The notes under the pieces were generated by a model, which was given only the letters and a program-made list of their open reading frames with translations, ran no database searches and was not told where the DNA came from. Position numbers and translations under genes: made by a program. From JBBQRS01 sp038214535 (GTDB lineage Bacteria > Chloroflexota > Anaerolineae > CG2-30-64-16), in NCBI GenBank assembly GCA_038214535.1, contig JBBQRS010000030.1:1-43996 (forward strand): 43,996 nucleotides of DNA, in the 5' to 3' direction. Each line of letters opens with the position of its first letter. Within the stretch, counting starts at the first letter, position 1. Positions 16,259 through 23,692 of the stretch are shown here, piece after piece.

Positions 16259-17785
16259 CTATTGCACCGCGTAATTCGCCGTCAACACCCCACTCGTGTT
16301 GCACTGGTGATCCACGGCGAAGAAGTACCACGTTGTTATCCCTGCGCCCAGGTTGGGCAGCTTCACCTGCGTCTGATACTGGTCGCCGCCCACGCTGCGC
16401 AGTACAAACGCCTGCCCCAACGCCGGGTTGAGCGCAAAGATCTGATCTTCCGCCAGGTTCGACGCCCCTTGCGGGTCGGTTGCCGTCACGCGCAGCGTCA
16501 CCGTGCCATTGCCCGCGCCAGCCCTCGGTTCGACGACGGCGTTCGCCACGGCAGGGGTCTGCCCGCGGGCGCTTGGGCCGGGCAGCGCGATGCGTGCGTC
16601 CGCCGTCGCGCTGCCCGGCGACAGATTGACGTGTACCTCATGATAGACCAGCCCGTCGTTATACGCCTTCACCTGGAGCGCGGGCACTGCCGCCACGCCG
16701 TTGATCGTCGCTTTGCCCGCGGCGTCCGTCCGCACCCCGACAGGGGTATGCGCCGTCAACACGGTGACGAACGCATTGGGGATCGGTCTCCCGGCCTGGT
16801 TGACCACTTGCACGCGCACGTTGCCCGTCACCCCCGCATCGCGCACCGCCTGGGTTGCCAGCGGCCATGCATCCAGCCGCGAGATTTTCACCATCGCGGC
16901 GGCCAGCGAATACGCTTCGCCGAAAGAACCCTTACCCTGCGCCTGGTTGGCGAGATCCGCCACCCGGTTCGCCTGGTCTACGGTGCTGCGCAGGACGGCT
17001 CGCACGTTCTCATCCGGGATTTCATTGATCGCCTGGTTGCCCTGCGCGACGGCGGCTTGCGCCAGCCCCGCGGCCTCGCCCGCGAACTGCTTCAAAATCG
17101 CCAGCCGGCCCGCGTCGTCCTGCGCTTGTCGTTCCGGCAGGTCCTTCGCAAAGTCCGATTTCACCTTCATATCATTGATAGACTGCCACATTGCCAGCAG
17201 CGCGCCCGTCGGGTAGTTCGGTTTTTTGGCGGCAGGGGCCGGCGCAGGGGTAGGGGGCGCAAGGCTCTTGAGCCACGCGTAAATGTGTGCGACCTGCTGA
17301 TCGCTGATCTGCTCCGTGGTGAAGGCCGGCATCGAGGCTTTCCCCACGCGCACCTGCAACAGCACCTGATCGAAGCTCAACCCGGTTCCGGCGAGTTTCG
17401 GCCCGATGCCGCCCTCTGCGCTCGCGCCGTGGCAGCCGACGCACGCCTGCGCCGCCCAGATCGTTTTCCCCTGTGCTGCGTCGCCCGGCGTTAAGGCTGC
17501 GGGTTGCGGCGCGGCGGTCGGCGGCGCATCGGTCGCGGCCGGCTCGATCGTCGCTGTAGGCGCTTCTTCCGTAGGCGCCGCCTCGGTCGCGGTCGGCGCT
17601 AACGTCGCCGCGGACGGAACTTCAGTCGGCGGAACCGCCGTCGGTTCAGGCATTTCGGTTGGCGGGATGGCCGTTGGTTCAACGACCTCTGCGGGCGCGC
17701 TCGTCGGCGCGACAACTGTCGCGGCAGGCGCGCACGCCGCCAGCAGTATGCTCAATATCATCAGAATAGCGAGTGAACGTTGCAT
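16259..17785 (-). CDS. Cytochrome c lipoprotein with Pro/Thr-rich linker
   Basis: The 508-residue secreted lipoprotein has a signal peptide with lipobox LLAAC (Cys18). A long low-complexity linker of P, T, A, V and E covers residues 20-97. A class I cytochrome c domain follows (about 98-180), with heme motif CVGCH at 115-119 and probable axial Met152 in KASMPAF. A helical region (about 185-330) and Ig-like/carboxypeptidase-regulatory-like modules fill the remainder (VRVQVVNQAGRPIPNAFVTV; TTWYFFAVDHQCNTSG). It is likely an electron carrier on the outer face of the membrane. The start at 17785 gives the proper signal peptide and has GGAGG 9 nt upstream. It is followed by the EB_dh-like lipoprotein gene. 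The overall architecture is unusual, and its redox partner is unknown. Confidence 0.85.
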   Translation of the reverse strand: MQRSLAILMILSILLAACAPAATVVAPTSAPAEVVEPTAIPPTEMPEPTAVPPTEVPSAATLAPTATEAAPTEEAPTATIEPAATDAPPTAAPQPAALTPGDAAQGKTIWAAQACVGCHGASAEGGIGPKLAGTGLSFDQVLLQVRVGKASMPAFTTEQISDQQVAHIYAWLKSLAPPTPAPAPAAKKPNYPTGALLAMWQSINDMKVKSDFAKDLPERQAQDDAGRLAILKQFAGEAAGLAQAAVAQGNQAINEIPDENVRAVLRSTVDQANRVADLANQAQGKGSFGEAYSLAAAMVKISRLDAWPLATQAVRDAGVTGNVRVQVVNQAGRPIPNAFVTVLTAHTPVGVRTDAAGKATINGVAAVPALQVKAYNDGLVYHEVHVNLSPGSATADARIALPGPSARGQTPAVANAVVEPRAGAGNGTVTLRVTATDPQGASNLAEDQIFALNPALGQAFVLRSVGGDQYQTQVKLPNLGAGITTWYFFAVDHQCNTSGVLTANYAVQ

Positions 17786-17920
17786 CGGGCATAACCTCCG
17801 GTGGTACACAATCTGTTGCTGTTCTAAACTTGAGACATTACTGTACCCCATGCCAACACTTCTCGAAGCTGGATTTGCTCCTATTCACGAACACCTAAGG
17901 ATTCTGTAATGCAAATTCGG

Positions 17921-17949
17921 TTGACAGGCCCCTTCGTCGGCGTTATACT
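17921..17949 (+). promoter_or_regulatory. Near-consensus sigma70 promoter of the radical SAM cluster
   Basis: TTGACA (17921-17926) matches the -35 consensus fully. TATACT (17944-17949) matches the -10 at five of six positions, and the spacer is exactly 17 bp. The predicted start is near 17956. It is the strongest promoter seen in the window and drives the interrupted radical SAM gene at 18022 and the genes after it. Confidence 0.85.
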
Positions 17950-17958
17950 CATGAACAA

Positions 17959-17975
17959 GCGTCCCCTGGGGACGC
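17959..17975 (+). other. 5' leader hairpin just after the predicted transcription start
   Basis: gcgtccc (17959-17965) and gggacgc (17969-17975) form a 7-bp GC-rich stem with a ctg loop only about 3 nt into the predicted transcript. No T-tract follows, so it is not an intrinsic terminator; it may stabilise the mRNA 5' end. Confidence 0.55.
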
Positions 17976-18021
17976 ATTTATTGACCCTATCTGCAACCGT
18001 CCCTGAAAAGATTATCGTTAT

Positions 18022-19146
18022 ATGTCCCAACCGATCTCATTGACGTCGGAGCCTGAAGCTGCGGACCTGCTCTCGCTGCTCCCCGAGCAGACCTTCCTGC
18101 CCGACGCCTACAAGTTGCCTGACGGACACGTGCGTGGCCCCCACGCCACGATCGTGCCCCGCGTCGTCTTCATCGAGGTGACAAACCGCTGCAACTTACT
18201 CTGTGAGACCTGCCCGCGCACCTACTTCACGCGCGAACCGCTGCACACCTTGAGCTATGACGAATTCCTCCGCATCGCGGAGCAGTTCCCGGAGATGCGC
18301 CGCGCCGTGTTGCATGGCATCGGCGAACCGCTCCTGAACCGCGATTTACCCCAAATGGTGCGCTATCTCAAAGATCGCGGCGTCGAGGTGCTTTTCAACT
18401 CGAACGGTACGCTGCTCAATCCGGGGTGGTAAGAGCAACTCGTGACCAGCGGCCTCGATGAATTCCGTTGCTCAGTAGACGGCGCAGACCCTGTGACCTA
18501 TGCCCACATCCACGGCGCCGACCTGCTCCACAAGATCGTCTCCGGGCTGGAGGGGCTGGTCAAGATGAAGGCTGCGCTGGGCAGCGCCACGCCGCGCATC
18601 TCCATCTGGATGGTTGCCACGCGCGACAACATCGATGAACTGCCCGACCTTGTGCAGCTGGCCGCCCGCCTCGGCGTGCCCGAAGTCTACCTGCAACGGA
18701 TGGTCTTCTTCGCTTCCGAAGCCGAGCAACAGTTCGGCATGGCGCGCGACGATCTGGCGATCTTCGGGCAGGCCGAACAGCGCCAGGAGGAGATCATCGC
18801 GGCGTGTGAGGCGCTCAGCGCCGACCTCGGAGGCGCCTTCCGCGCCTCCGGTGCGCGCGACCCGCGCAGCAGCCTCGCCGCCGCGCGCGCCGCGGTTGCG
18901 ACGCCGTGGCAGGCATGTATGCGCCCCTTCACCACGGCTTACATTACCGCCAACGGCAACTGTTTGCCCTGCTGCATCTCACCATTCACCACCGCCGACT
19001 ATGACAGCCTGATCCTGGGCAACCTCTTCGAGCAGCCGTTTGCCGAGATCTGGAACGGCGAGAGCTACGCCGCATTTCGGGGCGCATTTCTCAGCGACCA
19101 CCCGCACAAGGCGTGCGCCAACTGCGGCGTCTACTGGAGCCTGTAA
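18022..19146 (+). pseudogene. Radical SAM/SPASM protein interrupted by an in-frame TAA
   Basis: Two pieces in the same frame (18022-18432 and 18442-19146) make one 374-residue radical SAM protein broken by TAA at 18430-18432. The first piece has the [4Fe-4S]/SAM motif CNLLCETC (Cys57, Cys61, Cys64) in EVTNRCNLLCETCPRTYF and the GxGEPLLN segment. Reading through the stop gives NPGW-x-EQLVTSGLDEFRCS, exactly the family pattern in this loop. The second piece ends in a SPASM-type auxiliary cluster region: CMRPFTTAYITANGNCLPCC, then CANCGVYW. SPASM proteins often modify peptides or mature cofactors. Either a point mutation has inactivated the gene or the assembly has a base error. The codons flanking the stop are otherwise well kept. 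It is the first gene behind the strong promoter. No clear Shine-Dalgarno precedes ATG 18022. Confidence 0.85.
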
Positions 19147-19149
19147 TTC

Positions 19150-20001
19150 ATGGATGAACTTCGTCTCACGAGCCTGCCTTCCCTACTCGATGGCCCCTTG
19201 CCCGGTGCAGAGGTCGTGGCGACATCCTGCGCGGGTCAGGGCTGGAAGCTGTGGATCTACACCAACTACGACTGTAACCTGCGCTGCAACTATTGTGTGG
19301 TTCGCTCCAGCCCCAACGCCCCGCGCCGCGCCATCGGCGCGGCCAACGCGACCCGTCTGGTAGACGAGGCCGTCGCACTCGGCTTCACCGAAGTCTTCTT
19401 CACCGGCGGCGAGCCGTTCATCCTGCCCGACATCTACAACATACTGGCCTACAGTTCGGCGCGCATCCGCACCTCGGTGCTCACCAACGCCATGCTGCTG
19501 CGCGGCCCGCGCCTCGAAAAGCTGTCCGCCATTAACAACGACAACTTGATCATCCAGGTCAGCCTCGACGGGGCGATTGCGGCGCAGCATGACGCCTATC
19601 GCGGCAAAGGTTCGTGGGACAAGGCGGTCGAGGGCATCGCACTGTTGCAGGCGCGCGGGTTCACCGTCTGGCTCAGCACCACCGAAACCCCGGCCAACAG
19701 CGCCCATCTCGACGATATCTGCGCGCTACATCGCAGCATGGGCATCCCGGACGAGCAGCACTTCGTCCGCCCGCTGGCCCGCCGCGGCAACTCGCGCGAA
19801 GGGCTGGAGGTGCATCGCGGCAACCTTGCCCCCGAGATCACCGCCAATCTCGACGGCATCTTCTGGCATCCCCTCTCCACCGACGCCGACATGCAGGTCA
19901 GCAAAAAGCTCTTTCCGCTGGCCGACGCCGTGGCGAGCGTCCAGGAGACGCTGGAGATCATGGCGCAAACGGGTGAAGCGCCGCAACTCACCTTCCGGTG
20001 A
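19150..20001 (+). CDS. Radical SAM protein
   Basis: The 283-residue radical SAM enzyme carries CNLRCNYC (Cys42, Cys46, Cys49), which binds the SAM-coordinating [4Fe-4S] cluster, and FTGGEPFILPDIYN, the GGEP SAM-contact motif. IQVSLDGAIAAQHDAYRGKG is the usual downstream strand. No SPASM/auxiliary cysteine cluster is visible at the C-terminus, so it probably has only the radical SAM cluster. It starts 3 bp after the interrupted radical SAM gene and clearly shares its transcript. The substrate is unknown. The neighbours suggest a pathway combining radical chemistry with sulfur transfer and methylation. Confidence 0.92.
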   Translation: MDELRLTSLPSLLDGPLPGAEVVATSCAGQGWKLWIYTNYDCNLRCNYCVVRSSPNAPRRAIGAANATRLVDEAVALGFTEVFFTGGEPFILPDIYNILAYSSARIRTSVLTNAMLLRGPRLEKLSAINNDNLIIQVSLDGAIAAQHDAYRGKGSWDKAVEGIALLQARGFTVWLSTTETPANSAHLDDICALHRSMGIPDEQHFVRPLARRGNSREGLEVHRGNLAPEITANLDGIFWHPLSTDADMQVSKKLFPLADAVASVQETLEIMAQTGEAPQLTFR

Positions 20002-20046
20002 GGTTGAACACCGGGCTTCCGTTGGAAGCCACAAAAGACGATGATC

Positions 20047-20123
20047 CATCCGAAGACTTGTAGTTTATGGCCTTGTGCCTGTCACGAACGCCCACAAGGG
20101 GCTAAACTACGCATCTTCGGATG
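20047..20123. repeat. 77-bp imperfect palindrome (family A)
   Basis: Outer arms catccgaaga (20047-20056) and tcttcggatg (20114-20123) are perfect. Inner arms gtagttta (20060-20067) and taaactac (20103-20110) are also perfect. The centre contains cccacaaggggctaaac, which recurs in inverted orientation at 20681-20700 and, in palindromic form, at 41322-41374. It sits in the gap before the RAM-TusA gene. Confidence 0.85.
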
Positions 20124-20158
20124 ACAGATACCTGATCCATGCATTTGAGGAGCCACAC

Positions 20159-20683
20159 ATGATTCGAGCCTTTGTCTTCATCGAAGCCGAGCCAACGCGC
20201 GTTCAGGAGTTGGTGAGCGAACTCCATGACATGAAACTCGCCAGCTCGGTGATCCGCGAAGTCTATGCTATCACCGGGCGCTGGGACCTGATGGCGCTGG
20301 TCGAAAGTCTCGACCTGGTCTCCCTCGGCGATTGAGTGACCACCGGCATAGGGAACGCCGTGGGCGTTCGCGAACTGGAAACATCACTGATCGTTTGGAC
20401 CGGTTCCGAGGCTGCCGTGCAGGCGCAGGTTGCGCCCGCTGCCGCTGATCCCGCTGAGTCGCCCTTCACCGGCGACCAGTTCTACGATGCCGGCGCGAAA
20501 GGCTGCGGCGAGGGCCCGCTCGATACCATCGCCGGCATGGTGCGCAAGATGCAGCCTGGCCAGACCCTGGTGATCCACGCCACCGATCCCAGCGTCGCCG
20601 TTGACCTGGCCGCCTGGGCGCGCATGACCGGCAACGCGCTGCTGGATCAGAGCGGCAGCTACTATCTCGTAAGTCGCAAGTAG
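20159..20683 (+). pseudogene. RAM (Lrp/AsnC ligand-binding) - TusA-like fusion interrupted by an in-frame TGA
   Basis: Read through TGA at 20333-20335, this is a 174-residue two-domain protein. The first half (MIRAFVFIEAEPTRVQELVS; VYAITGRWDLMALVESLD; then GVRELETSLIVWT after the stop) is a stand-alone RAM domain of the AsnC_trans_reg type, lacking the HTH. The second half (AGAKGCGEGPLDTIAGMVRK; TLVIHATDPSVAVDLAAWAR; MTGNALLDQSGSYYLV) is TusA/SirA-like. The sulfur-carrier Cys is retained, but the usual CPxP reads CGEGP. TusA proteins pass persulfide sulfur between enzymes, often to DsrE proteins, and a DsrE-like gene is next. ATG 20159 follows GAGGAG at 6 nt. The TGA is followed about 18 nt later by a 7-bp hairpin. 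Mutation, base error and recoding are all possible. Confidence 0.75.
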
Positions 20684-20732
20684 TTTAGCCCCTTGTGGGC
20701 GTCGGCGGGAACGCTCTCAAGGGGTTACACGG
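20681..20732. repeat. Degenerate family A repeat, overlapping the stop codon
   Basis: tagtttagccccttgtgggc (20681-20700) is the inverted form of the core at 20047-20123. A degenerate partner, cgctctcaaggggttaca, follows at about 20712-20729. The first three bases are the TAG stop codon of the RAM-TusA gene. Confidence 0.7.
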
Positions 20733-20805
20733 AGGTAAGTACCAGGTCAATCCGTCAGCCCGGTTGCCAGTCCGGGCATTTCATATAATCCATAAGGGGG
20801 ATTCA

Positions 20806-21165
20806 ATGGGTAAAGTTCTCTTGCACCTAACGCACTCGAAGGATGATGTGGAGCGCGCCACGCTCGCATTCGTGGTCGCCAACGCCGGGCTGACTGCCGG
20901 CCAGGACGTGACTGTGTTGTTGACCGTCGAGGGCGTGCGCTGCGCCGTGCAAGGTTATACCGACGGGCTACAGTCCGATGGCTATGCGCCTCTGGGCGAG
21001 TTGATGCAAAAGTTCGTGGATAACGGCGGCGCGCTGTGGGTCTGTGGCGCCTGCTCCAAGCCGCGCAACATCACCGCCGAGCAACTGATCCCCGGCGCGC
21101 AGATGGTGGGCGCGGCAGCGGCGATTGAAGCGCTGGTGAACGGCGCGCAGACGCTAAGCTGGTAG
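20806..21165 (+). CDS. DsrE/DsrF-like protein
   Basis: The 119-residue protein has the DsrE-like alpha/beta fold: GKVLLHLTHSKDDVERATLA, then AGQDVTVLLTVEGVRCAVQG, a conserved nucleotide-like loop, then LMQKFVDNGGALWVCGACSK with two candidate sulfur-carrying cysteines in CGAC. The end, GAQMVGAAAAIEALVNGAQT, is typical. DsrE-family proteins accept persulfide sulfur from TusA-type carriers. The gene directly follows the RAM-TusA fusion and precedes the methyltransferase, so participation in a sulfur relay is a natural inference. AAGGGGG lies 5 nt before ATG 20806. Upstream in-frame sequence running through the repeat is not family-like and is excluded. Confidence 0.88.
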   Translation: MGKVLLHLTHSKDDVERATLAFVVANAGLTAGQDVTVLLTVEGVRCAVQGYTDGLQSDGYAPLGELMQKFVDNGGALWVCGACSKPRNITAEQLIPGAQMVGAAAAIEALVNGAQTLSW

Positions 21166-21174
21166 CGCCGTAAC

Positions 21175-21993
21175 ATGGCGGGTCGCGACGCCTGGTCAAA
21201 TCCTTCGCAGGTCAGCCGCGAAGACGCGCAGCGCATGGCGGCCTTCCTCGAAGATCGCGCCCGCTGCCCGGATCAGCGCCAGGTCAACGATTGGCTGACC
21301 GCCGCGCTCGACCCACGGCCTGGCGCACGCATCCTCGAGGCAGGCAGTGGCAGCGGCGTCCTGGCCCGCCTGATTGCGCCGCGGGTTGCGCCCCGTGGCG
21401 CGGTGGTTGGGATGGATGTCTCGCCGGATATGGCCTTCGCCGCGCGGGAATATCTGGTCGCTGACCCAACGGGCGCGGTCGAATTTGTTGTCGCTTCTGC
21501 GGAAACTATGCCCTTCTCCGACGGCGCGTTCGACGCCTCTTTCGCGGCCCGGCTGTTGCTCCACGTTCCCGATCCCTCCGCCGTGCTGCGCCAGCTCGTG
21601 CGCGTGACGCGGCCCGGCGGCCGCGTCGTCGTGATGGATCTGGACTTCGATACGCTCGCCGTGGATCACCCCGACCGCGCGCTGACCCGCCGTATCATCG
21701 CCTGGCGCACCGATCACCACAGCGGCGACAACTGGAGCGGGCGGCAGCTCTACCGCCGGATGGTGGAGGCCGGCCTGCATCACGTGGCCGTCTTACCGAT
21801 CACCACGGTGACGACGGACGATCGAGCGGCGCTCACCGGGTCGGTCTTCCGCGCCGCGGAAGTCGTCCGCGACGGCGGCGCGATCACCCATGCCGAACAC
21901 GACGCGTGGGTTGCCGTGCTCCGCGAGCGGCTGGACGCCGGAACCTTCATGGCCGCCGCCACTTACTTCATCGTCAGCGGCGAGAGAAAATAG
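21175..21993 (+). CDS. Class I SAM-dependent methyltransferase
   Basis: The 272-residue enzyme has the Rossmann methyltransferase motifs. Motif I is ARILEAGSGSGVLARL (about residues 50-65), followed by the acidic strand end VGMDVSPDMA and motif II ASAETMPFSDGAFDASFA. LRQLVRVTRPGGRVVVMDLD is the post-motif region typical of the UbiE/Methyltransf_11 group. The C-terminal ~90 residues vary and would bind the substrate, which is not identifiable. It starts 9 bp after the DsrE-like gene and ends 2 bp before the next radical SAM gene, so it belongs to the same operon. The combination suggests methylation of a small molecule assembled by the radical SAM and sulfur-carrier proteins. Confidence 0.92.
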   Translation: MAGRDAWSNPSQVSREDAQRMAAFLEDRARCPDQRQVNDWLTAALDPRPGARILEAGSGSGVLARLIAPRVAPRGAVVGMDVSPDMAFAAREYLVADPTGAVEFVVASAETMPFSDGAFDASFAARLLLHVPDPSAVLRQLVRVTRPGGRVVVMDLDFDTLAVDHPDRALTRRIIAWRTDHHSGDNWSGRQLYRRMVEAGLHHVAVLPITTVTTDDRAALTGSVFRAAEVVRDGGAITHAEHDAWVAVLRERLDAGTFMAAATYFIVSGERK

Positions 21994-21995
21994 CA

Positions 21996-22988
21996 ATGGG
22001 CTATTCCGTGGGCATCGGCCTCACCAACGACTGTGACCTGCACTGCGCGCATTGCTACCGCGATTCGTTGAACATCAGCGCCATCAGTCTGGCCCAGGTG
22101 CGCCAAATTTGCGAAGCGTTGCCGGTGGACGCTGTCGGCATGGGCACCGGCGAGAACGGGCTGCACCCGGAGTTTCCCGAAATCGTGCGCTATCTCCACG
22201 GGCGCGGCGTTACGCTCAGCGTGGCCTCCAACGGCTACACGCTCATGGGCGTCACGGATGACACCCTCCGCGCCTTCCACGACGTCGAGGTGTCCATTGA
22301 CTTCCCCACGGAGCGGGAGCAGGATGCCTTTCGCGCGCCCGGCAACTGGGCGCGCGTCCATGCAGCAATGGCGCGCTGCCAGAGTCTGGGCATCGAGGTT
22401 TCCATTCTTGCGGCGCTGATGACCGCGAACTACAACCGGATGGGCGAGATGGTTGCCCTGGCGCGGCGGGATGGCGTCAACCTGCGCGTCAACGCTTATC
22501 AGCCCGTCCATAGCGACCGGTTCCGGTTAACCTATGACCAATTCTGGCAGGGCTATCGCGATCTGTTTGCGACGGGATCGGTCATCTCGTGCAGCGAGCC
22601 GGTCGTCCGCGCGGCGATGGGGCTTGCCGATGTGGCATCGCCGTGCGCGCGACGCAGCATCCGCTTTAACCCGCGCGGCCAGATCATCCCGTGCGTCTAC
22701 TGGCCGATGGACGGCTACGTGGCCCCGCGCATCGAGGATCTGGCCGATCTGGGCGAGGCCGTCATGGAGGGTGAGGCCTTTCGCGCCGCGCGCGCGGTCG
22801 CGTCAAACGCCGCCGATTGTCCGTGTCAGGGTGGCTGTGCCAGCCGTCGCGCGCTCCTCGGCGATCTGAACGCCCACGACGATTATTGCCCCTGGGTGGG
22901 TGGTGAGTCGCCGGTGCTCAACTGGCGGCCCGCCCCCGCCAAAGACCTCATGCGCAGCGGCAACGTCTGCACTACCGTCGTCGTGTAA
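21996..22988 (+). CDS. Radical SAM/SPASM-like protein
   Basis: The 330-residue protein has a radical SAM motif near its N-terminus, CDLHCAHC (Cys13, Cys17, Cys20), followed by GMGTGENGLHPEFPEIVRYL in place of a canonical GGEP. EVSIDFPTEREQDAFRAPGN follows. The C-terminal part has a cysteine-rich region (CARRSIRFNPRGQIIPCVYW, then CPCQGGCASRRALLG and YCPW), consistent with auxiliary Fe-S clusters of the SPASM/twitch type. The start ATG 21996 lies 2 bp after the methyltransferase stop, so the genes are translationally linked. The same frame can be read further upstream through the methyltransferase gene, but the family domain starts here. The substrate is unknown. The last residues, CTTVVV, are unusual. 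Confidence 0.9.
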   Translation: MGYSVGIGLTNDCDLHCAHCYRDSLNISAISLAQVRQICEALPVDAVGMGTGENGLHPEFPEIVRYLHGRGVTLSVASNGYTLMGVTDDTLRAFHDVEVSIDFPTEREQDAFRAPGNWARVHAAMARCQSLGIEVSILAALMTANYNRMGEMVALARRDGVNLRVNAYQPVHSDRFRLTYDQFWQGYRDLFATGSVISCSEPVVRAAMGLADVASPCARRSIRFNPRGQIIPCVYWPMDGYVAPRIEDLADLGEAVMEGEAFRAARAVASNAADCPCQGGCASRRALLGDLNAHDDYCPWVGGESPVLNWRPAPAKDLMRSGNVCTTVVV

Positions 22989-22998
22989 ACCAAATGCC

Positions 22999-23059
22999 AC
23001 CACCAAGGCACGAAGACACGAAGAAAAGAATAGATTTGTATTCTTCGTTCCTTCGTGGT
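22999..23059. repeat. Imperfect hairpin of accaaggcacgaag-type units (family C')
   Basis: accaaggcacgaagacacga (from 23002) pairs imperfectly with ttcttcgttccttcgtggt (23041-23059). The loop is AT-rich. It fills the gap between the radical SAM gene and the Nudix start. Confidence 0.7.
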
Positions 23060-23075
23060 AAGAAGGTATGACCTG

Positions 23076-23618
23076 ATGCCCCCGAAACCCTGGAAGACGT
23101 TGAGTACCTGGATTGTATACGAGAACCCGTGGACGACGATCCGCGAGGACGTGGCCGAGATGCCCAATGGCAAGACCACCATCTACGGCGTCGTTCAAAA
23201 CGCCGAATGCGTCGGCGTCTTGCCCTTCGTAGATGACGATCATGTGGTCATGGTGCGTCAGTATCGCTACGTCTTCTGGGAAGACCACCGCTGGGAGATG
23301 CCCACCGGCGGCGTCAAACCGGGCGAAGCGTTGGAGCAAGCCGTCCGCCGTGAGTTGGGCGAGGAGATCGGCTATGACGCCGCCGATCTTCAGCACATCT
23401 CTACCTTCTACACCAGCAAATCCATCGTCCGCGAGATCGCGCATCTCTTCATCGGGCGCAACCTCACCCGCGTGCAGGCCGTTCCCGATGAAACCGAGTT
23501 TCTCGAAGTAGAGATCATGCCGTTTGCCGACGTGCTGCGCATGACGCTCGACGGCGAGATTCGCGACGCCATGACCATCATCGCCGTGTTCCTGGCCGCC
23601 CGCGGGAACGATTATTAA
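23076..23618 (+). CDS. Nudix hydrolase (ADP-ribose pyrophosphatase-like)
   Basis: The 180-residue protein contains the full Nudix box: GGVKPGEALEQAVRRELGEE continuing into IGYD (about residues 80-102), with the REx2EE core that binds Mg2+. WIVYENPWTTIREDVAEMPN and GVLPFVDDDHVVMVRQYRYV are characteristic of the ADP-ribose/NDP-sugar pyrophosphatase subgroup. Likely substrates are ADP-ribose or NDP-sugars; the sequence does not settle which. ATG 23076 is favoured, as the GTG at 23055 lies within the upstream repeat hairpin. Hairpins on both sides separate it from the radical SAM cluster, so it may be a separate transcription unit. Confidence 0.93.
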   Translation: MPPKPWKTLSTWIVYENPWTTIREDVAEMPNGKTTIYGVVQNAECVGVLPFVDDDHVVMVRQYRYVFWEDHRWEMPTGGVKPGEALEQAVRRELGEEIGYDAADLQHISTFYTSKSIVREIAHLFIGRNLTRVQAVPDETEFLEVEIMPFADVLRMTLDGEIRDAMTIIAVFLAARGNDY

Positions 23619-23622
23619 TGCC

Positions 23623-23681
23623 ACCACGAAGGAACGAAGGAACGAAGTTTTCTTTGCTTCGTTCCTTCGTTCCTTCGTGGT
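23623..23681. repeat. Perfect 25-bp-arm hairpin of tandem gaacgaag units (family C')
   Basis: The arm at 23623-23647 (accacgaaggaacgaaggaa followed by cgaag) is exactly complementary to 23657-23681, with a 9-nt loop, ttttctttg. Each arm is a tandem of the 8-bp unit ggaacgaa. It lies 5 bp after the Nudix stop and 12 bp before the next start. Confidence 0.95.
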
Positions 23682-23692
23682 AAATTCTAACC

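Noticed and set aside
18430..18432. Recoding (pyrrolysine or alternative code) at the interrupted radical SAM gene
   Set aside because: The stop is TAA, which is not used for pyrrolysine or selenocysteine, and other genes in the window end properly at TAA.
20333..20335. Genetic code in which TGA means tryptophan
   Set aside because: Several genes end correctly at TGA (for example the cupin and the PD-(D/E)XK nuclease), and Trp is encoded by TGG throughout.
23623..23681. CRISPR-like array because of regularly spaced gaacgaag units
   Set aside because: Units are 8 bp without spacers, the structure is a hairpin, and no cas genes are present. The Cas4-like nuclease at 29470 belongs to a repair operon.
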